Shown: positions 46,690 through 57,970, counted from the stretch's first letter. The stretch is 64,000 nucleotides of DNA from Thalassomonas haliotis (GCF_028657945.1 NZ_CP059693.1:1054001-1118000), one strand, 5' to 3'. Notes: generated by a model not told the origin, from the letters alone. Made by a program: numbers and translations.

Positions 46690-48483
46690 ATGACTAAACC
46701 ATTAGGTATTACCGAGGTTGTGTTAAGAGATGGTCACCAATCACTTTTAGCGACACGCTTACGACTTGAAGATATGTTACCTATCGCATCTAAACTGGAT
46801 GATATAGGCTACTGGTCAATCGAATCCTGGGGCGGCGCCACCTTTGATTCCTGTATCCGTTATTTGGGGGAAGATCCCTGGGAGCGTATCCGCGTCCTGA
46901 AAAAGGCGATGCCGAAAACCAAGCAGCAAATGTTGTTCCGCGGCCAGAATATTTTAGGTTACCGTCACTACGCCGATGATGTGGTAGAGAAATTTGTCGA
47001 ACGTGCCCATGTCAACGGCATTGACGTTTTCCGTATCTTCGATGCCATGAATGATGTCCGCAACCTGCAAACGGCAGTGAAAGCGGCAGTAAAAGTGGGG
47101 GCGCATGCCCAGGGCACCTTAAGTTATACCGAAAGCCCGGTGCACACCCTTGAAGGCTGGCTCACCATGGCCAAGCAGCTTGAAGACATGGGGGCGCATT
47201 CTTTATGTATTAAAGACATGTCCGGGTTATTAAAACCTTATGACGGCGCCGAGCTGATCCGCAGATTAAAAGAAACCGTGTCTTTGCCTATCGCCCTGCA
47301 TTGCCATGCCACTACAGGTTTAAGTATTGCCACCCATATGAAGGCCATCGATGCCGATATCGATGTTATTGATACCTCGATTTCTTCCATGAGCATGACT
47401 TACGGCCATTCGCCGACGGAAACCCTAGTGTCTATTGTTGAAGGTACAGAGCGCGATACCGGCCTGGATATGGTCAAGCTGGCGGAAGTGGCCGCTTATT
47501 TCCGCGAAGTCCGGGAAAAATATGCCCAGTTTGAAGGCAGCCTTAAAGGGGTGGATGCCAGGATTTTACTGGCCCAGGTGCCGGGCGGCATGTTAACCAA
47601 TATGGAAAGCCAGTTAAAAGAGCAGGGGGCCGCCGATCGCCTTGATGAGGTGTTGACGGAAATTCCTAAAGTACGTAAGGATTTAGGTTATATTCCTTTG
47701 GTAACGCCAACCTCGCAAATTGTCGGTACCCAGGCCGTGCTAAACGTGCTTACCGGCGAACGTTATAAGTCGATCACTAAGGAAACCGCCGGGGTATTAA
47801 AAGGCGAATACGGAGCGACCGCGGATAAGGTCAATGCCGAGCTTCAGGCCCGGGTATTAAACGGTGAGCAGGCGATCACTTGCCGTCCCGCTGACTTGTT
47901 GTCGCCGGAAATGGATAAACTTACGGTGGAGCTGGAAGAGCTGGCCCGGGAAAAAGGCATTTCCCTGGCGCAAGAGAGGGTTGACGATGTCTTAACCTAT
48001 GCCCTGTTCCCGCAAATCGGACTTAAATTCCTGGAAAATCGCGATAATGCCGATGCCTTTGAGCCTAAACCGAGCAAGATAACCGCCCAGGAAAAAGAAG
48101 CGGCGCAAGCCGCTCCTACAGCCCAGGCAGCATCGGCTGCTGAAAGCTATGCGGTCAGTGTTGACGGCAAAGTTTATGATGTCGTGGTCGGGCCGGGAGG
48201 CGCTATCAAGGATATCAGTTATGCCGCCGTCGGAGACGAGGCCATCAAGCAGTCCACTTCGGTCAGCGCCGAAGAAACCTTGAATGCACCGCTGGCGGGC
48301 AATATCTTTAAAGTGCTGGTGAAACCGGGCGACAGGGTAGCTGCCAATGATGTGGTGATCATCATGGAAGCGATGAAAATGGAAACCGAAGTGCGCGCGG
48401 TGACCGACGGTGAAATAACTGCCCTGCATGCCAAAGAAGGTGATTCGGTTGCCGTTGGTGAAGCCTTACTGAGCCTGGTATAG
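46690..48483 (+). CDS. oadA: Oxaloacetate decarboxylase alpha subunit (biotin-containing)
   Basis: 597 residues. The carboxyltransferase domain starts with [23 protein letters not shown] (metal/substrate site) and contains the active Lys region [10 protein letters not shown] and metal-binding LHCHATTG. An Ala/Pro-rich hinge (about 455-500) leads to the biotinyl domain, with the biotin Lys in [12 protein letters not shown]. It moves the carboxyl group of oxaloacetate to biotin, from which OadB releases CO2 while pumping Na+. AGGA precedes the ATG. Confidence 0.97.
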   Translation: MTKPLGITEVVLRDGHQSLLATRLRLEDMLPIASKLDDIGYWSIESWGGATFDSCIRYLGEDPWERIRVLKKAMPKTKQQMLFRGQNILGYRHYADDVVEKFVERAHVNGIDVFRIFDAMNDVRNLQTAVKAAVKVGAHAQGTLSYTESPVHTLEGWLTMAKQLEDMGAHSLCIKDMSGLLKPYDGAELIRRLKETVSLPIALHCHATTGLSIATHMKAIDADIDVIDTSISSMSMTYGHSPTETLVSIVEGTERDTGLDMVKLAEVAAYFREVREKYAQFEGSLKGVDARILLAQVPGGMLTNMESQLKEQGAADRLDEVLTEIPKVRKDLGYIPLVTPTSQIVGTQAVLNVLTGERYKSITKETAGVLKGEYGATADKVNAELQARVLNGEQAITCRPADLLSPEMDKLTVELEELAREKGISLAQERVDDVLTYALFPQIGLKFLENRDNADAFEPKPSKITAQEKEAAQAAPTAQAASAAESYAVSVDGKVYDVVVGPGGAIKDISYAAVGDEAIKQSTSVSAEETLNAPLAGNIFKVLVKPGDRVAANDVVIIMEAMKMETEVRAVTDGEITALHAKEGDSVAVGEALLSLV

Positions 48484-48492
48484 GAAAAGCCG

Positions 48493-49626
48493 ATGGAATC
48501 GTTAAATACTTTATGGTTATCCACCGGTCTGGCCAATTTTGAGCTGGAACAGGTGATTATGATGCTGGTGGGCTGTGGTTTATTGTACCTGGCGATAGTG
48601 AAAAACTTTGAACCTCTATTACTGGTGCCTATGGGCTTTGGTGCGATTTTGACCAATATACCTGTGGCGGGTTTTTCCGAAGTCGGCGGTTTGTTGCATT
48701 ATATCTATTATGCCGGTATCGATACCGGTATCTTCCCGCTGCTGATTTTTATGGGGGTAGGGGCGATGACAGATTTCGGCGCCCTGATCGCCAACCCGAA
48801 AACCCTGTTTTTGGGGGCGGCGGCCCAGTTCGGCATCTTTGCGACCTTATTCGGCGCTATTGCCTTAAATGCCATTCCCGGTTTTGAGTTTAGCTTAAAA
48901 GATGCTTCGGCCATCGCCATTATCGGCGGCGCCGACGGCCCGACGGCCATCTTTTTGGCCTCGAAACTGGCGCCGGATTTATTGGGGGCGATTGCCGTTG
49001 CCGCCTATTCTTATATGGCGCTGGTGCCTATTATCCAGCCGCCGATCATGCGCGCCCTGACCACAGAGCAGGAGCGCAAGATAGAAATGTCCCAGCTGCG
49101 CCATGTGACTAAGGTAGAGAAAGTGATCTTTCCGCTGGCGGTCCTGCTGATGACTATTTTCTTTTTACCGGCAGCAACACCTTTAGTGGGCATGTTCTGT
49201 TTAGGCAACCTGATGCGCGAATGTGGCGTGGTGGACAGGTTAAGCGCCACGGCACAGAATGAGCTGATCAATATTGTCACTATTTTCTTAGGGTTAGGGG
49301 TTGGTTCTAAGCTTAGCGCCGATAAGTTCCTTAATGTTGAAACCCTGGGCATCCTGGGTTTAGGGGCGGTTGCCTTTTCTATCGGTACCGCTTCCGGGGT
49401 GTTGATGGCCAAGGTTATGAATAAGCTGTCCAAAGAGCAGGTCAACCCGTTAATCGGCGCGGCCGGGGTATCTGCGGTGCCTATGGCGGCGCGGGTGGCC
49501 AATAAGGTCGGTTTGGAAGCCAATCCCCATAACTTCCTGCTGATGCATGCCATGGGACCGAATGTCGCCGGGGTGCTTGGCTCTGCGGTGGCCGCGGGTA
49601 TTCTACTGGCCTTAGTGGGGGGGTAA
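48493..49626 (+). CDS. oadB: Oxaloacetate decarboxylase beta subunit (Na+ pump)
   Basis: 377 residues, very hydrophobic, with nine or so helices. The Na+-coupling motif is seen as [43 protein letters not shown], with the essential Asp. It decarboxylates carboxybiotin of OadA and pumps sodium outward. It starts nine bases after oadA, with AGGA at the right distance, and is followed by a strong terminator. The Na+ pump fits a marine bacterium growing on dicarboxylates or under low oxygen. Confidence 0.97.
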   Translation: MESLNTLWLSTGLANFELEQVIMMLVGCGLLYLAIVKNFEPLLLVPMGFGAILTNIPVAGFSEVGGLLHYIYYAGIDTGIFPLLIFMGVGAMTDFGALIANPKTLFLGAAAQFGIFATLFGAIALNAIPGFEFSLKDASAIAIIGGADGPTAIFLASKLAPDLLGAIAVAAYSYMALVPIIQPPIMRALTTEQERKIEMSQLRHVTKVEKVIFPLAVLLMTIFFLPAATPLVGMFCLGNLMRECGVVDRLSATAQNELINIVTIFLGLGVGSKLSADKFLNVETLGILGLGAVAFSIGTASGVLMAKVMNKLSKEQVNPLIGAAGVSAVPMAARVANKVGLEANPHNFLLMHAMGPNVAGVLGSAVAAGILLALVGG

Positions 49627-49681
49627 TGCCCGGCTAAATATCAGCGATGGCTCAGTGTTATCACTTGCCTGGTGAGATGTT

Positions 49682-49719
49682 AAAGGTGGATATACCGCTT
49701 GGTATATCCACCTTTTTGC
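49682..49719 (+). terminator. Strong intrinsic terminator of oadGAB
   Basis: AAAGGTGGATATACC and GGTATATCCACCTTT form a perfect 15-bp stem around GCTT and end in a T-run. Also usable from the minus strand for pdxH. Confidence 0.9.
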
Positions 49720-49765
49720 TTTAATAATACCGGTTTTTATCTTGCTAAGGCCGGTATTTGCCTTG

Positions 49766-50419
49766 TTAGGGGTGCAGTTTATATTGCTGCCACTTGCCTT
49801 CGTTTTCTTCGAAACAAATCCTGTCGTGTAAACGGCTGGCGCGCCCCTGCCAGAATTCAATATATTTAGGTTTTACCCGCCATCCACCCCAAAACTCCGG
49901 GTGGGGGACTTCTTGTCCGGAAAACTTGTCGTTGAAAAATTTAAAGCGGGACGCCAATTCGTTTTCTTCGCTGATCTTCTGGCTTTGTTTTGAGGCCCAG
50001 GCGCCTACCTGGCTGCCGCGGTCCCGGCTGTGAAAATACTCGGCGGACTCTTCCCGGGTAACTTTTTCGACTTCCCCTTCTATGCGGATTTGTCTTTGCA
50101 GCACATTCCAGTGAAACAGCAGGGCCACCTTGTTGTTCTCTTCCAGTACCTGGCTCTTGCGGCTGGCATAGTTGGTATAAAAGACAAAGCCTTTGTCATC
50201 AAAAGACTTCAGCAGTACCATGCGTGAACTCGGATAGCCGTCTTTGCTGCAGCTGCTCACCGACATGGCTTCGGGCAATAAAATCCCGGATTTATTGGCG
50301 TCTTTAAACCAGAGGTCGAACAGGGTGATGGGATCGGTATCGGCTGAAATTTCCGGTAATGGCAAAGCAACACCCTGACCAAAGGTGAAAAGACAGCGTA
50401 GTTTTTCTAAAAAAGTCAT
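49766..50419 (-). CDS. pdxH: Pyridoxamine 5'-phosphate oxidase
   Basis: 217 residues, the standard length. FMN- and substrate-binding motifs are present: DPITLFDLWFKDANKSGILLPEAMSVSS, PSSRMVLLKSFDDKGFVFYTNYASRKSQ, RQIRIEGEVEKVTREESAEYFHSRDRGSQVGAWAS, and the terminal WGGWRVKPKYIEFWQGRASRLHDR. It makes pyridoxal 5'-phosphate with O2 in the final step of vitamin B6 synthesis and salvage. A single-gene unit. Confidence 0.97.
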   Translation of the reverse strand: MTFLEKLRCLFTFGQGVALPLPEISADTDPITLFDLWFKDANKSGILLPEAMSVSSCSKDGYPSSRMVLLKSFDDKGFVFYTNYASRKSQVLEENNKVALLFHWNVLQRQIRIEGEVEKVTREESAEYFHSRDRGSQVGAWASKQSQKISEENELASRFKFFNDKFSGQEVPHPEFWGGWRVKPKYIEFWQGRASRLHDRICFEENEGKWQQYKLHP

Positions 50420-50525
50420 GAATAGAGTCAGTTAACGGCTAAAACGAAAAAACAGGAGCGTATAGTAGCAGCTTTTAAATCAAACCGGAGGGGGAAAGGA
50501 GAATTATCTTGGCATATTTTAATAA

Positions 50526-50553
50526 AAGGCCGCCCCGGCTTTGGGCCGGCCTT
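50526..50553 (-). terminator. Terminator of the M20 amidohydrolase gene
   Basis: AAGGCCG and CGGCCTT with an inner CCC/GGG pair form a GC-rich stem; TTTTATT follows on the minus strand. Confidence 0.8.
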
Positions 50554-50567
50554 GAGCTTTATCCCGG

Positions 50568-51866
50568 TTATTTAGGGTTGTTCATATAATCCAGGGTCAG
50601 GTTGGACAGTAAACGCACGCCGAGTTTCATGCCGCTTTCATCGATACGAAATTCCGGGGTATGGTGGTCCGGGGCCTTGGACTTGGGCAGGTTTTTGTCT
50701 TTGCCGCCGACAAAAAGGTACAGGCCGGGGACTTCTTCCTGAAAGAAGGAGAAGTCTTCTGCGCCGGTAACGGCCCCGGTGACCCTGGCATTTTCTGCGC
50801 CTGCGGTGGCTTTTAGCACCGGCAGCATTTTACGCATTAATGAGGGTTCGTTGTAGGTGATGGGGTAACTGTAATCCAGCGGTAAGGTCACTTCGGCGCT
50901 GGCGTTCATGCTCTGGGCTATGCTGTTGACCTTGTTGTGTACCGCTTTGTGGATATGCTGGCGGATATTGGGATTCAGGGTACGTATGGTTCCCACCAGC
51001 TCGACTTCGCTGGGGATGATGTTGGAGCGGTTGCCGCCGTGGATCATGCCGATAGTGACAACAGCGGCGCTGTCGATCAGCTCGACTTCACGGCTGACTA
51101 TGGTTTGCAGGCCCATGATCACTTGTGCTGAGGTGACGATAGGGTCAACACTGTTCCAGGGATAGGCGCCGTGGGATTGCTTGCCTTTTATCACGACCTT
51201 GAACGGGTCAACTGCCGCCATGATGCCGCCTTCGCGGTAATAAACCGTGCCGACATCCTGATCTGAGCTGATATGTAAACCGAAGATGACATCGACATCG
51301 GGAGATTTTAATACGCCCTCTTTCACCATGACTTCGGCGCCGCCGGTTTCACCCGCCGGAGCCCCTTCTTCAGCGGGTTGGAAGATAAATTTCACTTTAC
51401 CTTTTAACTGATCTTTCATGGTGGTGAGAATTTTTGCCGCCCCCATCAACATGGCGATATGGGTGTCATGGCCGCAGGCATGCATTACGCCGACGTCAAA
51501 TCCTTCATGTGTGGTGCGTACCTTGGAGGCAAAGGGTAAGTCTACGGATTCCGTGACCGGCAGGGCGTCGATATCGGCGCGCAGGGCAACGACAGGGCCT
51601 GGGTTGCCGGAATCAAGTACGGCGACTACCCCGGTTTTAGCGATACCGGTTTGTACTTCCAGCCCGAGGGACTCAAGGTATTTGGCAATGGTTTTGGCGG
51701 TTTCAAATTCACGGTTGGATAATTCCGGGTATTGGTGAAAATGGCGGCGCCACTTGATCACATCGGCCTCAACCTGATCCGCCAGGCGATCAACCTGTGG
51801 GTTCGCTGCAGATACCGGGGCCGTCAGGCCAAAACCAACCAATAGGGGTAGCAGGATTTTTTTCAT
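50568..51866 (-). CDS. Exported M20 family amidohydrolase/peptidase
   Basis: 432 residues. Signal peptide (LLPLLVGFGLTAPVSA) followed by the M20D fold: metal ligands in MHACGHDTHIAML, PAEEGAPAGETGGAEVMV, and the conserved FGLHISSDQ; a dimerisation domain at about 200-310 and the last ligand region GAEDFSFFQEEVPGLY. Close relatives hydrolyse N-acyl amino acids or the like (hippurate/IAA-amino acid hydrolases). The signal peptide places it in the periplasm, as is common in Alteromonadales. Exact substrate unknown. Confidence 0.92.
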   Translation of the reverse strand: MKKILLPLLVGFGLTAPVSAANPQVDRLADQVEADVIKWRRHFHQYPELSNREFETAKTIAKYLESLGLEVQTGIAKTGVVAVLDSGNPGPVVALRADIDALPVTESVDLPFASKVRTTHEGFDVGVMHACGHDTHIAMLMGAAKILTTMKDQLKGKVKFIFQPAEEGAPAGETGGAEVMVKEGVLKSPDVDVIFGLHISSDQDVGTVYYREGGIMAAVDPFKVVIKGKQSHGAYPWNSVDPIVTSAQVIMGLQTIVSREVELIDSAAVVTIGMIHGGNRSNIIPSEVELVGTIRTLNPNIRQHIHKAVHNKVNSIAQSMNASAEVTLPLDYSYPITYNEPSLMRKMLPVLKATAGAENARVTGAVTGAEDFSFFQEEVPGLYLFVGGKDKNLPKSKAPDHHTPEFRIDESGMKLGVRLLSNLTLDYMNNPK

Positions 51867-51994
51867 AGCTCTCTTTCTTGTTGTTATCGATGAAAAACCA
51901 GCTTACTAAATTCAGCGGCTTTGTGCTAATCAATAAAGACTGGCAGGAATTTTTTGGGGGCTTGCGCGGACGGGGCTGAGGGAGCGACAGGTCT

Positions 51995-52168
51995 TTACCA
52001 GTCGTCGGTATCGTCTAACAGGTCTTTAAGTCTTTTTTGCTCTTTTAGTTCGTCGATGCGCTTGCGTACTTCGCTGTTATGCGTCGCCTGCTCTCCCTGG
52101 GGCAGGTCTTTATCATAATCGATCACTTTATTTTTTGGCATAAGGTCTTCGGCTGAAAGATTGGCCAT
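51995..52168 (-). CDS. Small PA3496-like conserved protein
   Basis: 57 residues with an excellent ribosome site (GGGAGGGAG, five bases). The sequence MANLSAEDLMPKN...EVRKRIDELKEQKRLKDLLDD resembles the PA3496 family, short acidic proteins with a charged central helix and an Asp-rich end (DDTDDW). These are described as putative envelope integrity proteins; the role is not established. A lone gene downstream of nothing, between the M20 gene and a gene-free gap. Confidence 0.72.
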   Translation of the reverse strand: MANLSAEDLMPKNKVIDYDKDLPQGEQATHNSEVRKRIDELKEQKRLKDLLDDTDDW

Positions 52169-52504
52169 AATTACTCCCTCCCTGGGTCAACGTATGTTAA
52201 GTAAGATTTTTGCAAATTTGATTATTGACCCAACACAATTTGAACATAGGCAATATTTTTTGCTTTTTCAAATTTTGCCTGGGGAGAGTTTAATGGCCGG
52301 ATATCTTTCATGCGCTGCGCCTTTTGCCCCGGGCCTTTTTGGACTCAAATTTCTCTGTGTCAGCTTATGCCTGAAGTGATGAATTTTAAGCTAAAATGTA
52401 GTGAGCGGAGAGCAGCTTGTTTTCTGCCGGAAAGGGATTTTTTAGAAGTTTCAAACGTAAGGAAAGCGTCGTTAATTGCTTACTTCCTCTAGAGAGTGCT
52501 TGCT
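52169..52504. other. Gene-free gap
   Basis: 336 bases between divergent small genes, with no convincing frame. GGCAA/TTGCC at 52250 and 52285 could form a loose hairpin. Confidence 0.45.
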
Positions 52505-52960
52505 ATGAATGACGTTAAAACGAATACCGAAGGCAAAAAAGAGCCCCTGAGCAAACGTATGGGCTTAATCGAAGAGAAACTTAAAAAATATACCCTGATT
52601 GGTACCCTGACCGGCGTTTTACTTGGCGGCGGCGGAGTGTTGGGGGCGGTGCAATGGTTTTACCAGGCGCCGCTGGAGAAAAAAATTAAAACCTATGAAT
52701 CGGCGATTTCCAGCCTTAAAGGCGTGATTGAGGCGGCTAATAAGGACGGGGCCAGTAAAGAAGAAACAAGAGCTTTGCGCCAGGAGCTGATAGCCTTAGA
52801 TCGCGACTACCGCAACGCCCTGGGTCTGGTGGCGGAATGCATGGAAATATTGTCGACCCGGGGCATTGACCAGCAATGGCTGCAAAAGGCGGCGCGACAA
52901 CTCAGGGAACTGGAGCAGCGCCCTGCCGTGACGGAAAAAAACATATTTCCGGATAAATAA
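52505..52960 (+). CDS. Membrane-anchored coiled-coil protein, unknown
   Basis: About 151 residues from the ATG at 52505. A basic N-terminus, a Gly-rich membrane helix (YTLIGTLTGVLLGGGGVLGAVQWFY, about 32-56) and then a long charged helical part (LEKKIKTYESAISSLKGVIEAANKDGASKEETRALRQELIAL) with coiled-coil character. No family recognised. It may face the cytoplasm or periplasm. Lone gene. Confidence 0.7.
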   Translation: MNDVKTNTEGKKEPLSKRMGLIEEKLKKYTLIGTLTGVLLGGGGVLGAVQWFYQAPLEKKIKTYESAISSLKGVIEAANKDGASKEETRALRQELIALDRDYRNALGLVAECMEILSTRGIDQQWLQKAARQLRELEQRPAVTEKNIFPDK

Positions 52961-53109
52961 CCCTGAATTTACGGTGCTTTTCCCTGTCGGCTGTCAGGTT
53001 TTTCTACCTGCCAGGCTTTAGTCTGTTCATTTATTTGCTTACGATTCCTCTTTGCTGTTAACCTGCTTTTTTTATCAGAAAATGCGGATAAAAGCGCAGG
53101 GCAGAAGTA

Positions 53110-53328
53110 ATGATCATCAAGTTTAATGTTTTCGGCAAGCTGATGTCTGTTCGTCGAACAGGGCAGCAATGGCAGTTATTTAATGACTCGGATACCGGCA
53201 TGTCTGCACGGGTTTATGAGCTGGTGATCCCGCCTGAGTTAACTGTGGATGAGCTGGCCGGGTACCTTGATGATATCTACCATGAATATGCCAATGAAAA
53301 CTATCCCGAAGTTGTTAAGTTGCTTTAG
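53110..53328 (+). CDS. Small conserved protein, DUF7661-like
   Basis: 72 residues: KFNVFGKLMSVRRTGQQWQLFND ... YELVIPPELTVDELAGYLDDIYHEYAN ... EVVKL. This pattern (N-terminal FNVFGR-like beta part, IPP, DELxxYLDDIYHE) is common in small gammaproteobacterial proteins of unknown role. A weak ribosome site (AGAAG) precedes it. The next gene follows within 40 bases on the same strand. Confidence 0.72.
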   Translation: MIIKFNVFGKLMSVRRTGQQWQLFNDSDTGMSARVYELVIPPELTVDELAGYLDDIYHEYANENYPEVVKLL

Positions 53329-53365
53329 CTTGGTTTAATCACTTTATTTTGGCAGGTTATTGAAT

Positions 53366-54247
53366 GTGAATATTTTAGTTACGGGCAGCGCCGGTAGGGT
53401 GGGGCGGGCAATTTATATCCACCTGATGAAAAAATACCGGGTAACAGGTGTAGATAAAACCCCCTGTTCCACCGCCGATATTGTCGGTGATATTCGAGAC
53501 AATAAGCTCTTGGAAAAAGCCCTGCCGGGAGTGGATGTTATTGTTCATTGTGCGGCATTACATGCACCCCATGTCGGCCTGGTAGCCGATGAAGCGTTTG
53601 CAAGCATTAATGTCAAAGCCACGGAGAGGCTGGCGCTATCGGGTTTGCAGGCAGGCGTGAAACATTTTGTGTTTACCAGCACCACAGCCCTTTACGGTAA
53701 AGCCTCAACCCCAAAAGGCAGCGCGGGCTGGATAAATGAAACTGTGACTCCCAGGCCGAAAACCATTTACCACAGATCCAAACTTGAAGCGGAAAAACTG
53801 CTGGAAAACATTTCACACTTATTTGCGCTGCCGGTTACCGTGCTGCAGATGTCGCGCTGTTTTCCTGAGCCGGCAGATGTAATGGCGCTGTACCGTTTAA
53901 CCAGGGGCATAGATGCTAGAGATGTCGCCCGCGCCCACGGCTGCGCCATAGCAAAGCGCCTGCCGGGGTTTAACCGTTTTATCGTTTCGGGTAAGACGCC
54001 TTTTAAGCCGGGCTTGTGCGGGCGTTTATTTACCGATGCGACCGGGGTGGTACGGGAACATGCCCCGGCATTAGCCGAAGACTTTTCCCGCCGGGGCTGG
54101 TCTTTGCCTTTAAAGCTGGACCGGGTCTATGATGCTGCTTTGGCGCAGCAGGTATTGGGCTGGCAGAGCGAATACGGCTATCAAAGTGTGCTGGAGATGC
54201 TGGATAACGAGGTGGCGGAAGTCTTGCCGGTTCAAGGTTTCGGTTAA
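53366..54247 (+). CDS. NAD-dependent epimerase/dehydratase family protein
   Basis: About 293 residues of the extended SDR fold. Nucleotide site ILVTGSAGRVGRAIYIHL, Asp of the second strand in VTGVDKTP, VDVIVHCAALHAP, catalytic Ser/Thr region FTSTTALYG and the YHRSK pair Tyr-x3-Lys. The start could be GTG 53366 or TTG 53360; GGCAGG is nearer to the GTG at proper distance. Sugar nucleotides or similar are the usual substrates; none can be assigned here. Confidence 0.85.
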   Translation: MNILVTGSAGRVGRAIYIHLMKKYRVTGVDKTPCSTADIVGDIRDNKLLEKALPGVDVIVHCAALHAPHVGLVADEAFASINVKATERLALSGLQAGVKHFVFTSTTALYGKASTPKGSAGWINETVTPRPKTIYHRSKLEAEKLLENISHLFALPVTVLQMSRCFPEPADVMALYRLTRGIDARDVARAHGCAIAKRLPGFNRFIVSGKTPFKPGLCGRLFTDATGVVREHAPALAEDFSRRGWSLPLKLDRVYDAALAQQVLGWQSEYGYQSVLEMLDNEVAEVLPVQGFG

Positions 54248-54331
54248 CTGTTTTTAGTCATTTGTTCCTTGTCGCTCTTGCCTGGTTTTATCCTATCCCT
54301 GTAAACAGAAAGGCTAAATAATCAAGCAAAA

Positions 54332-54361
54332 AAAAGCACCTGATGGGAGGCAGGTGCTTTT
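54332..54361 (-). terminator. Terminator of the nap operon
   Basis: AAAAGCACCTG and CAGGTGCTTTT form a perfect 11-bp stem with an 8-base loop and T-runs; 24 bases after the napC stop. Confidence 0.88.
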
Positions 54362-54385
54362 GGCTTCAGAAAACGGGTAATATTT

Positions 54386-54973
54386 TTACCAGCCTTCAAC
54401 TCCTTTCATGTCGGGCAGGTGATGGGCAATGCCTTTATGACAGTCAATACAGGTTTTTTCACCACTGGCCAGCGAGGTGGAATGCTGTTTCGCTGCCCGC
54501 TGACTTTGACTGGTGAAATCCATGTAGTCAAAGTTGTGACAGTTACGACATTCCAGCGAGTCATTGGCCTTGAGACGTCGCCATTCATTTTCCGCCAAGC
54601 GGCGGCGATGAGCGACGAACTTCTCCCGGGTATTAATGGTGCCGAAGATCTTGCCCCAGACTTCTTTTGAAGCCTGCATTTTCCGGGCAATTTTATCGGT
54701 CCATTTGTGGGGCACATGGCAATCAGGACAGGTGGCCCGCACACCGGAGCGGTTGGTAAAATGTATGGTTGTTTTTAATTCCTCATAAACATTGTTTTCC
54801 ATTTCATGACAGGAAATACAAAACTCTTCGGTATTGGTGAGTTCCAGGGCGGTATTAAAGCCCCCCCAGAATATAATACCGGCGATGAAGCCACCGATAA
54901 CCAAAGCACCTAAGCTGTAGTAACCACTGGGCTTTTTCAGGGTTTGCCAGCCAATTTTGATGATGTTTTTCAT
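54386..54973 (-). CDS. napC: NapC/NirT family tetraheme cytochrome c
   Basis: 195 residues. An N-terminal anchor helix ([19 protein letters not shown]) and four CxxCH heme sites (CISCHEM, CPDCHVP, CRNCHNF, CIDCHKG) match NapC, which takes electrons from quinol and passes them to NapB/NapA in the periplasm. It is the last gene of the nap operon, after napB with an 8-base gap, and is followed by the terminator. Confidence 0.96.
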   Translation of the reverse strand: MKNIIKIGWQTLKKPSGYYSLGALVIGGFIAGIIFWGGFNTALELTNTEEFCISCHEMENNVYEELKTTIHFTNRSGVRATCPDCHVPHKWTDKIARKMQASKEVWGKIFGTINTREKFVAHRRRLAENEWRRLKANDSLECRNCHNFDYMDFTSQSQRAAKQHSTSLASGEKTCIDCHKGIAHHLPDMKGVEGW

Positions 54974-54981
54974 GGCGGCCT

Positions 54982-55452
54982 CTACTTCTGTACGGTTTGT
55001 GATTTTTGCTTCATGATGCTGTGCATATCAACGAATTCATTTTCCACCAAAGGTTTGGTATCGAGCTGGGTGACATGGCATTGGTTACAAAAATAACGGC
55101 GCGGTGATATTTCCGCCAGGAAGTTACCGTCACGGTCCATAAAGTGAGTAACACTGACCATAGGCGCCTGCGACTCTTCGGTGCGCTGGCGGCTGTGGCA
55201 GGACATACACTTATTGCTGTTCAGGTTAACCTCGTAGTTACGGGTTTTATGCGGGATCACCGGTGGCTGCATCGGATAATTACGCGCCTGTTTGATATCG
55301 CTGTTAATCACCTTAGGGATAATGCCGGGTTTTTTCTGCTGATCTATACTGGTTTTCTCCCGCAGAGTCGCGACTTCACCCGGCGCGGCCCAGCTGGAGG
55401 CCAGGGGTAGCAAAACCGATAATAGCATGCCAATTTTTATCAAATTTTTCAT
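54982..55452 (-). CDS. napB: Periplasmic nitrate reductase diheme cytochrome subunit
   Basis: 156 residues, exported ([14 protein letters not shown]). Two CxxCH heme sites ([10 protein letters not shown] and CNQCHVTQ) and the NapB pattern [29 protein letters not shown]. It carries electrons from NapC to NapA. Lies 10 bases after napA. Confidence 0.96.
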   Translation of the reverse strand: MKNLIKIGMLLSVLLPLASSWAAPGEVATLREKTSIDQQKKPGIIPKVINSDIKQARNYPMQPPVIPHKTRNYEVNLNSNKCMSCHSRQRTEESQAPMVSVTHFMDRDGNFLAEISPRRYFCNQCHVTQLDTKPLVENEFVDMHSIMKQKSQTVQK

Positions 55453-55462
55453 GATAGCTCTC

Positions 55463-57961
55463 CTAAACCTTAACCACTTTAACGGCGCATTTTTTATAGT
55501 CGGTCTCTTTTGATAACGGATCTGTGGCGTCTAAGGTTAGTTTATTCACCAGGCGTCCGGCATCAAAGAAAGCCATGTAGACCAAGCCAATAGGCGGCTT
55601 GTTGCGTCCGCGGGTTTCGACGCGGGTTTCTACTTCACCGCGGCGTGACATGATTTTCACTAAATCCCCCCGGCGCATATTGCGTTTTTTCGCATCATCC
55701 GGGTGCATGTAGACCACGGCATCCGGCATGGCTTTATACAACTCAGGTACCCTTTGGGTCATGGAGCCTGTATGCCAGTGCTCCAATACCCGGCCGGTGG
55801 ATAACCACAGGTCGTATTCTTCATCCGGGGACTCTGCGGCAGGTTCGTAGGGCAGGGCAAAAATAATCGCTCTGCCATCGGGTTTGCCGTAGAAGTCAAA
55901 GTCTTTACCTGGTTTAACATAAGGATCTGAGCCTTCCTTGAAGCGCCACAGGGTTTCTTTACCGTCTACCACAGGCCAGCGTAAACCGCGCTCATTATGG
56001 TATCTGTCATACGGGGCGAGATCATGGGCTTTACCGCGGCCGAAACCTGCGTATTCTTCAAACAAACCTTTTTGCAGGTAGAAACCGAAGTCCCGTGATT
56101 CCTGGTTCAGGCGATCTTCAGGCACTTCATCCAGGGAGAATTCATCTACCTGGCCATTTTTAAACAAGATGTCGTATAAGCGCTTGCCCCGGTACTCAGG
56201 TTTCTTGGCGATTAGTTCTTCCGGCCAGACTTCTTCTACTTTAAAGCGCTTGGAGAACTCTACCAGTTGCCATAAATCAGATCTTGCTTCCCCCGGTGCC
56301 TGCACCATCTGGTACCAGGCCTGGGTTCTGCGTTCGGCGTTGCCGTACACCCCTTCTTTTTCCACCCACATGGCGGTAGGTAAAATCAGATCCGCTGCCT
56401 GTGCGGTGACTGTCGGATAAGGATCGGAGACCACGATAAAGTTTTTCGGGTTGCGATAGCCGGGGTAAATCTCTTCATTGATATTGGCCCCTGCCTGGAC
56501 ATTGTTACTACACTGGGTCCAGTAGAAATTTAACTTGCCGTCTTTGAGCATGCGGTTTTGCAGCACCGCATGGTAACCGGGTTTGGGCGGGATAGTACCT
56601 TCCGGCAGTTTCCAGATTTTTTCCGCCATTTTGCGGTGTTTCGGGTTTTTCACTACCATGTCGGCCGGCAGACGGTGAGCGAAAGTACCTACTTCACGTG
56701 CGGTACCGCAAGCCGAAGGTTGACCGGTTAATGAGAACGGGCTGTTGCCCGGGGTAGAGATCTTACCGGTTAACAGGTGAATATTGTACACCAGGTTGTT
56801 GGCCCAAACGCCGCGGGTATGCTGGTTGAAACCCATAGTCCAGAAAGAGCAGACCTTGGTTTTCGGATCGGCATATAACTCGGCCAGGGCTTTGAGTTTA
56901 TGCTCAGGCACACCGGATAACTTGGCGGTATATTCCAGAGTATAAGTGCTGACAAACTTGGCATACTCTTTAAAGTTGATGGCTTTAGAGCTGCCTTTGG
57001 TTTTGCCGTTGTTTTTCGCTTTTTGCTCCAGCGGATGTTCGGGGCGCAGGCCGTAACCGATATCGGTTTCACCTAAGCGGAAATTGGTGTGTTTGTTGAC
57101 AAAGTCATGATTCACACGGCCGGTTTCGATAATGTAATGGGCGATATAGTTTAAAATCGCCAGGTCGGTTTGCGGCGTGAAAATCATGCCGTTATCTGCC
57201 AGGTCAAAACTGCGGTGCTCATAAGTGGATAAGACATGCACTTTGACGTGGGGCGCACTTAAGCGGCGATCGGTGATCCGGGTCCATAAAATCGGGTGCA
57301 TTTCCGCCATATTTGAACCCCAGAGCACCATGGCATCCGTGGCTTCCATATCGTCGTAACAACCCATAGGCTCGTCGATACCAAAGGTACGCATAAAGCC
57401 GCCTACCGCCGACGCCATGCAGTGGCGGGCATTAGGGTCTATGTTATTGCTGCGAAAACCTGCTTTCATCAGTTTTACTGCGGCATAACCTTCGGGCACT
57501 GTCCATTGGCCTGAGCCGAACATACCGACGGCGGTAGGGCCGGTTTTTTTCAGGGCATCCTTGGCTTTTTCTTCCATGATATCAAAAGCGCGCTTCCAGG
57601 AAATCGGTGCGAATTCCCCTTCTTTATGAAACTCGCCGTTTTTCATACGTAATAACGGTGTGGTCAGGCGGTCTTTACCGTACATGATTTTCGACAGGAA
57701 ATAACCTTTCACACAGTTAAGCCCTTTGTTGACCGGTGATTTAATATCACCGTGTGTAGCGACCACTTTGCCGTCCATTACCCCGACATTAACACTACAA
57801 CCTGTGCCGCAAAAACGGCAGGGGGCCTTGTCCCATTTTAGTTTAGTAATATCACTGCTGGTGATTAGATTGGAAGCGGCAGCGGGGACTGAAACCCCGG
57901 CTACGGCAGCGGCCGCAGCAACAGCATTTGCTTTGATAAATTCTCGGCGGTTAATCGTCAT
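55463..57961 (-). CDS. napA: Periplasmic nitrate reductase catalytic subunit
   Basis: 832 residues. A Tat signal ([19 protein letters not shown]) starts it; a [4Fe-4S] site follows in [13 protein letters not shown]...NCVKGYF, and the molybdenum Cys is seen in [13 protein letters not shown]. The molybdopterin-binding domains continue to the end with [24 protein letters not shown]. It reduces nitrate to nitrite in the periplasm with electrons from NapB/C. Folded export needs NapD, coded just upstream. Confidence 0.98.
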   Translation of the reverse strand: MTINRREFIKANAVAAAAAVAGVSVPAAASNLITSSDITKLKWDKAPCRFCGTGCSVNVGVMDGKVVATHGDIKSPVNKGLNCVKGYFLSKIMYGKDRLTTPLLRMKNGEFHKEGEFAPISWKRAFDIMEEKAKDALKKTGPTAVGMFGSGQWTVPEGYAAVKLMKAGFRSNNIDPNARHCMASAVGGFMRTFGIDEPMGCYDDMEATDAMVLWGSNMAEMHPILWTRITDRRLSAPHVKVHVLSTYEHRSFDLADNGMIFTPQTDLAILNYIAHYIIETGRVNHDFVNKHTNFRLGETDIGYGLRPEHPLEQKAKNNGKTKGSSKAINFKEYAKFVSTYTLEYTAKLSGVPEHKLKALAELYADPKTKVCSFWTMGFNQHTRGVWANNLVYNIHLLTGKISTPGNSPFSLTGQPSACGTAREVGTFAHRLPADMVVKNPKHRKMAEKIWKLPEGTIPPKPGYHAVLQNRMLKDGKLNFYWTQCSNNVQAGANINEEIYPGYRNPKNFIVVSDPYPTVTAQAADLILPTAMWVEKEGVYGNAERRTQAWYQMVQAPGEARSDLWQLVEFSKRFKVEEVWPEELIAKKPEYRGKRLYDILFKNGQVDEFSLDEVPEDRLNQESRDFGFYLQKGLFEEYAGFGRGKAHDLAPYDRYHNERGLRWPVVDGKETLWRFKEGSDPYVKPGKDFDFYGKPDGRAIIFALPYEPAAESPDEEYDLWLSTGRVLEHWHTGSMTQRVPELYKAMPDAVVYMHPDDAKKRNMRRGDLVKIMSRRGEVETRVETRGRNKPPIGLVYMAFFDAGRLVNKLTLDATDPLSKETDYKKCAVKVVKV

Positions 57962-57970
57962 GGCCTCACC

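Noticed and set aside
52969-53169. 66-codon minus-strand frame
   Set aside because: Overlaps the start of the conserved 72-residue plus-strand gene and has no ribosome site.
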